Positions 59,165-64,000 of a stretch of 64,000 bases of DNA are shown piece by piece. Positions within the stretch are counted from its first letter, which is position 1; every line of letters begins with the position of its first letter. The DNA comes from an uncultured Bacteroidales bacterium. Lineage in GTDB: Bacteria > Bacteroidota > Bacteroidia > Bacteroidales > F082. The notes beneath the pieces were generated by a model. That model was not told the origin of the DNA. It worked only from the letters and a program-made list of their open reading frames with translations, and ran no database searches. The DNA lies in NCBI GenBank assembly GCA_905234275.1, contig CAJOHD010000001.1:268524-332523 (forward strand). The letters are read 5' to 3'. The position numbers were made by a program, and so were the translations under genes.

Positions 59165-61540
59165 ATGTCTAGAATTATCAAAAAAGGAAAAACAGCCCTT
59201 GCTTCATCAATCCTGAACATTTTGGGCTTGACGGCGGCCTTTGCCGCGCTTTACATCATCCTTGTGCAGGTACACCACGACCTCACCTACAACAAGGCGC
59301 TCAAGGACAGCGAACGCATTTATTGCCTTACAGGCTATGGCGAGGTGTTCGGCAATGATGCCTATCAGACCTGGCTAAACCGTCCGCTTTGCGAGGCGGT
59401 AATCGCCAACTCACCCGACATCGAGGCAAGCGGCTGCGGCCATTTGTGGGGCGATGATCTGATTATCCGTTTGAGTGACGACCAAGATCCTGTCACAACG
59501 AAAGTGACATCTATGACAAGAGGTGTTTTCGATGTGTTTGACATTCAGCTTGTTTCAGGCAGTTGGGATGATTGGGAAGCAGGAAAAGGCTATGCCATCA
59601 CCGAATCAGTGGCGAAAAGGCTTGGTCTTCAAGTGGGCGATAATGTCAAGGTTTCATACGGAAACGCTTGGGCGGAGGCGAGTATCGCCGCTATCTACAA
59701 GGACATGCCTAAACACAGCGACCTTTCATCTTTCGAATTTGTCGTCAACATGGGTGACCAAAACATTGACAAAAGAAGTGAGTGGTCGTACAACTATTTT
59801 GTGAAACTGCGCAAAGGAGCTAACCCCGATGATATCGATAAGATTTCCGAGCCTTTAGTCAAAGAATACGTGTCTATTACTGAAAATCGAGTGGTGGGTG
59901 ATGACGAGGAAGCGAAATTTGTGATACATCCATACCCGTTTGGCGACCTGTATTTTGCCGACAACATAAATCCTATAGGAAAACAAGGCAACCGAACCAC
60001 AACGATTACCCTGCTCACCATCGCCATTTTCGTGATGCTCATCGCGTTCATCAACTACATCAATTTCTTCTTTGCGATGGTGCCACTGCGGTTGAAAAGC
60101 ATCAACACACGAAAAATCTTGGGTAGCAGCCGATTCTCGTTGGTGATGTCGTCGGTGGGCGAGTCGATAACGATGGTGGTTATCGCTCTGGCGTTGGCTG
60201 TGGGTGTTGTGACGCTGTTCAGGCAATCCACCTTGGCGCCACTGATTGAAACCTCCTTGGATTTTAGCCAAAACTGGGGTGTTGTCGCTTTAACCGTAGG
60301 ATTGGCGCTGCTTATCTCGGTGGTAGCCAGCATCTATCCGGCCTTGTTCGCCACCTCGTTCAATCCCGCTTTTGCTCTGAAAGGCACCTTTGGCACCACG
60401 CAAAAGGGAAAAGCATTCCGTATCGGTTTGATTGGCTTACAGTTCACCGTGTCCATCGTGTTGATTATCTGTGCCATCTTCGTCCATGAGCAACGCAGTT
60501 TCATGATGAATCATGAGATGGGCTTCAATCAGGAATGCCTGTTGCAGTCGCACTTGTCGTGGAAACTCGCCAACAACCGCGAAGCTGTTGAGAGTCAGTT
60601 GAAAGCTGATGCCGCCATCAAAGACATTGCTTGGGGCGACGGCGCTTTCGTTCGCGACAGCCGCATGGGCTGGGGACGCAAGGTCCGTGAGCAGGACGCC
60701 GGTTTCCAATGCTATCCTGTTTCATGGAACTTCCTGCGTTTCATGGGCATCGACATCGTGGAAGGCCGCGATTTCAGCCCTTCTGACGAGCAGTCTGAGA
60801 ACGGCGTTTTCATCTTCAACGAGGCGGCGAGAGATATGTACGGAATCACTTTCGAAGACCCAATCACCGGTCACACCGACCATCCGGCTGAGATTGTCGG
60901 CTTCTGCAAAAACTTCAATTTTGCCTCATTGAGGAATGATATCCAGCCGTTCTGCTTCTATGTGTATGGCAAGAACCCGTGGCGGCCTTGCATGAGGATG
61001 TTTATCCGCACCGAGGCTGGCGTTGATGTCCCCGCCTTAATGGAACGTACAATAAAAACACTCAACGAACTAGACCCTGACTTGGGTGATGGCATGTCAT
61101 ACGAGATGTGGCCTTTTTCTCAATCCATTGAAAGCCAATACAAAAAAGAGCAAAACCTCTCGAAACTTATCACTTTGTTCACCATTTTGGCTATCGTCAT
61201 CTCGTTGATGGGAGTGTTCGGACTCGTGATGTTCGAGACGGAGCATCGCCGCAAAGAGATTGGCATCCGTCGTGTGCACGGTGCCACGGTGCAGCAGATC
61301 CTGGCGATGTTCAACTCACGTTTCGTGAAAATAGTTTTGGTGTGCTTCGTCATCGCAGTGCCCGTGAGCATTGTTATCATGCGGCGCTATCTGGAAGGTT
61401 TTGCCTACCGTGTGCCGCTGTACATCTGGGTGTTTGCGATATCATTGTTGGCAGTCCTGGCAATAACAATAGCTGTCGTTACGTTGAGAAGTTTGAGAGC
61501 AGCCACAGTGAATCCAATTAAATCATTAAAATGTGAATAA
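59165..61540 (+). CDS. ABC transporter permease, FtsX/MacB type (second)
   Basis: The 791-residue protein has the same two-part plan as its neighbours: N-terminal helix (about 13-33), periplasmic region, helices around 280-400 (LLTIAIFVMLIAFINYINFFFAMVP), a second N-helix at about 425-445, and three C-terminal helices ending NPIKSLKCE. The FtsX motif RRKEIGIRRVHGATVQQIL near 700 couples ATP hydrolysis to the periplasmic domain. It follows the first permease after the repeat tract at 59082. Confidence 0.92.
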   Translation: MSRIIKKGKTALASSILNILGLTAAFAALYIILVQVHHDLTYNKALKDSERIYCLTGYGEVFGNDAYQTWLNRPLCEAVIANSPDIEASGCGHLWGDDLIIRLSDDQDPVTTKVTSMTRGVFDVFDIQLVSGSWDDWEAGKGYAITESVAKRLGLQVGDNVKVSYGNAWAEASIAAIYKDMPKHSDLSSFEFVVNMGDQNIDKRSEWSYNYFVKLRKGANPDDIDKISEPLVKEYVSITENRVVGDDEEAKFVIHPYPFGDLYFADNINPIGKQGNRTTTITLLTIAIFVMLIAFINYINFFFAMVPLRLKSINTRKILGSSRFSLVMSSVGESITMVVIALALAVGVVTLFRQSTLAPLIETSLDFSQNWGVVALTVGLALLISVVASIYPALFATSFNPAFALKGTFGTTQKGKAFRIGLIGLQFTVSIVLIICAIFVHEQRSFMMNHEMGFNQECLLQSHLSWKLANNREAVESQLKADAAIKDIAWGDGAFVRDSRMGWGRKVREQDAGFQCYPVSWNFLRFMGIDIVEGRDFSPSDEQSENGVFIFNEAARDMYGITFEDPITGHTDHPAEIVGFCKNFNFASLRNDIQPFCFYVYGKNPWRPCMRMFIRTEAGVDVPALMERTIKTLNELDPDLGDGMSYEMWPFSQSIESQYKKEQNLSKLITLFTILAIVISLMGVFGLVMFETEHRRKEIGIRRVHGATVQQILAMFNSRFVKIVLVCFVIAVPVSIVIMRRYLEGFAYRVPLYIWVFAISLLAVLAITIAVVTLRSLRAATVNPIKSLKCE

Positions 61541-61541
61541 C

Positions 61542-63893
61542 ATGAAAAACTTTTCTGATAACCTCATCAAAATCCTATCCCTTGGCATAGGCCTCGCCAT
61601 CGGCATAGTCCTCATCGCCAAGGTGTGCTTCGAGCTTTCGTACGAGAGCTTCTACAAGGATGTAGAGCGTATCTATCTCATTGATACTCACTACGAACAG
61701 CAAGGTGAAAAACACGATTTCTCCCAGACAAGCGGTGCTATCGCCCTGGGCTTCAAAGCCGAGGTGCCAGGCGTGGAAGAGGCGACCCGCTATACCTTTT
61801 ATTATAGCAGCGAACGTTTTGTCGATGAGGACAATAACGTCATCTCAGGCCGCATGGTACTCGCCGACTCCTGTTTCTTCAAGGTGTTCGACCGTCCAAT
61901 TCTGGCTGGCGACCCGGCAAAAGCTCTCGCCAAACCGCTCTGCGTAGTGGTGTCGGAGACTTTCGCCAAGAAACTCGGCGGTGTTCAGGAATGCATAGGG
62001 AAATACATCTCCAATGAGGACGACCCTAACCGCAAGTTCACCGTCGAGGGCGTGTTCAAAGACTTTCCCGATAACGGAGAGTTCCACTTCAGCATCATGG
62101 GATCGTTAGTAACGCTCCCTTCGTGGACTACCGAAAATTGGTTCGGCAACGACCGTTATTTTGGCTTTGTAAAGCTTCAACAAGGCGTTGATTATAAATC
62201 GCTTGGTGAGGCTATCCGTAGAATGCAGGAAGCGCATCAGCCCATGGAGGAGCTTGAGAAAAACGGCACGGTGCTGTGGTATTATCTTGAGCCTTTCAGC
62301 GATGTTCACACCTCCGAATCGTATGTGCGCTCGATGGTGATCCTGCTGACAATCACCGCCGCCTTGCTGATAACCATCAGCCTGCTCAACTACATCCTCG
62401 TCGTGATTTCATCGATGGTGCGCCGCGCGAAGGAGATAGGCGTGCGCAAATGCTATGGTGCCAATTCGTTCGATATCCACTGGCTGCTGGCTCGCGAGGC
62501 ATTCCTGCATCTGCTACTGTCATTGGCGTTGGCTGCCGGTATCATATTTGCATCTAAAGGCTTGATAATTAACCTATTGGATGTGCCGTTCGAGACATTA
62601 CTCATCCCTCGAAGCGTCTTCGTCATCAGTCTGGTGCTGATATTCGTGTTGCTCGTGTCGGTCTTCGTCCCTGCCCAGCTTTATATGCGAATCCCGGTCT
62701 CTGTGGCGTTCCGCAACTATACCGAGAACTCTCGCCGATGGAAGATAGGTCTGCTCGGCGTGCAGGTGTTCATCAACGTCTTCATCGCCGTGATGGTCAT
62801 CGTCGTGGCTCTGCAATATCGCCAAATGAACAATTCCAACCCTGGCTACGAGCCTGAAAACCTTTATTACATGAGTTTTTACAATGGCAATAAAGATACA
62901 GAAAAGATTGTGGCTCAGACACTTATGCAATTCCAAGAGGTTGAAGGCGTGGAGGCAAGCAACGCGCTGCCTATCATTGGCTTCAATGGCGACAACATCA
63001 TGCTTCCTGGTGACGACCGCCAGCTTTTCAACGTGGCTGACGGTTATGAAGTTACTCCTGGCTATTTCAATCTGCTTGGCATCGAGTTTGTCGAAGGCCG
63101 TGAACCTTCTGACGTGTCGGAGGTCGTTGTCTCTGAACGCTTTGTGAAGCGCATGAACGAGTTCGCCGACTGGAGCGACGGCGCTGTAGGTAAGATTGTG
63201 AACATCACTGGTCATAAAGACGCTGATAAAATAATGGAACTGAAAGGTTTTACTATCTCCGGCGTGTATCGCGACATCCGTATAGGCAACCTTGTCTATC
63301 TCGATGAGAGGCCGAGCGTGTTGTTCTACGGCACCCTCGATGACGCCGAGTCGTATCTGCCGTTCCTGATTTTCCGTACCAACGAGAAACTCAACGATGT
63401 TGCTATGCAGAAGCTAACGAGTGCTGTCTCAGATGCCCTCAACGGGAAAGAGGTGGAGATATTATCTTGGAAAGAGTCGATGCGCAAGGCTTACGACGGC
63501 AGTCTCAAGATGCGCAACACCGCCCTCATTGGGTCGGTCTTCGCCCTGCTGATAGCGATCATCGGCCTCATCGGCTTCGTCCGCGACGAGTCGAACCGCC
63601 GCAGCAAGGAGATGGCAATCCGCAAAATCAATGGCGCCACCGCCTCCGATGTGCTCCGCATCTTCGCCTGGGACGTGCTGCGACTCTCGCTGATAATGTC
63701 AGTATTGGCGTGTATCTTCACCTATTTCGTCGCCAACAAATGGCTCGAACAGTTCGCCGAAAAAGTCGCTCTCTCGCCACATTACTTCATCCTTGGTGCC
63801 ATCGTGGTCCTAATTATAGTAACGATAGTAGTGGTCTTGAGTAGTAATAGAATAGCAAGAATGAATCCAGTGAATGCATTGAAAAAGGAGTGA
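61542..63893 (+). CDS. ABC transporter permease, FtsX/MacB type (third)
   Basis: The 783-residue protein shares the layout of the two genes before it, with RAKEIGVRKCYGANSFDI near 305 and RRSKEMAIRKINGATASDVL near 690 as the two coupling motifs, and NPVNALKKE at the end. The ATG at 61542, one base after the previous stop, is preferred over a GTG at 61533 that overlaps it. It is the last complete gene in the window; an ATPase would be expected to follow or be encoded elsewhere. Confidence 0.92.
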   Translation: MKNFSDNLIKILSLGIGLAIGIVLIAKVCFELSYESFYKDVERIYLIDTHYEQQGEKHDFSQTSGAIALGFKAEVPGVEEATRYTFYYSSERFVDEDNNVISGRMVLADSCFFKVFDRPILAGDPAKALAKPLCVVVSETFAKKLGGVQECIGKYISNEDDPNRKFTVEGVFKDFPDNGEFHFSIMGSLVTLPSWTTENWFGNDRYFGFVKLQQGVDYKSLGEAIRRMQEAHQPMEELEKNGTVLWYYLEPFSDVHTSESYVRSMVILLTITAALLITISLLNYILVVISSMVRRAKEIGVRKCYGANSFDIHWLLAREAFLHLLLSLALAAGIIFASKGLIINLLDVPFETLLIPRSVFVISLVLIFVLLVSVFVPAQLYMRIPVSVAFRNYTENSRRWKIGLLGVQVFINVFIAVMVIVVALQYRQMNNSNPGYEPENLYYMSFYNGNKDTEKIVAQTLMQFQEVEGVEASNALPIIGFNGDNIMLPGDDRQLFNVADGYEVTPGYFNLLGIEFVEGREPSDVSEVVVSERFVKRMNEFADWSDGAVGKIVNITGHKDADKIMELKGFTISGVYRDIRIGNLVYLDERPSVLFYGTLDDAESYLPFLIFRTNEKLNDVAMQKLTSAVSDALNGKEVEILSWKESMRKAYDGSLKMRNTALIGSVFALLIAIIGLIGFVRDESNRRSKEMAIRKINGATASDVLRIFAWDVLRLSLIMSVLACIFTYFVANKWLEQFAEKVALSPHYFILGAIVVLIIVTIVVVLSSNRIARMNPVNALKKE

Positions 63894-64000
63894 AAAAAAT
63901 ATGTGCTATGTAACATAATATTTTGTACATTTGCTGAGAATAATCAATCGTCAGAGAAAGCTATTAACATCGTCTTTGACAGCCCAACACTACATTGAAG
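63894..64000 (+). promoter_or_regulatory. Region after the permease operon with a -7 element
   Basis: No coding start is visible before the window ends. TACATTTG at 63926-63933 is an exact TAnnTTTG match and could start a new transcript downstream. No terminator hairpin was seen, so read-through from the permease gene is also possible. Confidence 0.4.

Overview
The window is a chromosomal stretch from a member of the Bacteroidota, most likely an uncultured Bacteroidales. The evidence is direct: nearly every promoter I can see is of the Bacteroidota type (TAnnTTTG at -7, sometimes with TTTG or TTGACA about 17-23 bases upstream). Six proteins end in type IX secretion (T9SS) sorting domains. The block bamD-rpoZ-coaBC-DUF4835-recN is an arrangement typical of the phylum. 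No rRNA, tRNA, CRISPR array, transposase, integrase or reverse transcriptase was found.

Layout. Positions 1-210 hold a 9-bp tandem repeat and a bidirectional terminator. Positions 211-1822 are a minus-strand pyrBI operon (aspartate carbamoyltransferase) with a leader that looks like a transcription attenuator. Positions 1923-12355 are a plus-strand operon of five exported proteins ending in a 2068-residue SpvB/FG-GAP/RHS giant. Positions 12371-25748 are mostly housekeeping: argS, rsmE, a DUF4159 protein, a zinc-finger protein, an MBL hydrolase (minus), a small cytosolic protein with dapA, a secreted M14 carboxypeptidase, then bamD, rpoZ, coaBC, the DUF4835/PorD protein and recN. Positions 25794-30823 (minus) hold an ABC transporter with a YtrA-type GntR regulator and a perfect operator palindrome, followed by an M16 peptidase. 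Positions 31010-33834 hold an ADP-forming acetate-CoA ligase with a membrane protein.

Positions 33875-39527 (minus) are a second surface-protein operon. Two T9SS cargo proteins with near-identical ends flank a C25 (gingipain-like) peptidase, and all three follow a tail-fibre-like cargo protein. Positions 39571-43188 (minus) hold a lipid kinase, an acyl-ACP thioesterase, and an EamA transporter with a SpoU methyltransferase. Positions 43225-46713 (plus) hold a membrane-anchored PHP-fold protein and a surface protein whose C-terminus looks like a C-type-lectin/FGE fold. Positions 46710-53746 hold nadE and a YggS protein (minus), then an LtaS-like sulfatase-fold enzyme, ffh, folD and an OmpA-family protein (plus).

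Positions 53742-63893 (plus) are a multidrug-type efflux operon: a TolC-family protein, an HlyD-type adaptor and three large FtsX/MacB-type permeases. It is preceded by what looks like a sigma-54 promoter and four helically phased TTTACA/TGTAAA half-sites. The ATPase and a matching NtrC-type activator are not in the window and would be expected downstream.

Intergenic DNA carries several repeat families: GTCATTTCGA inverted-repeat elements (four), TAGTC/TAAACT short-repeat tracts, and a TACACGCAGA repeat. Some of these supply the 3' ends of genes. The signals most worth checking are the sigma-54/enhancer region at 53742-53848, the pyr leader at 1673-1845, the gene pair flanking the C25 peptidase, the RHS tip without an immunity gene, and the C-terminus of the 44692 protein.
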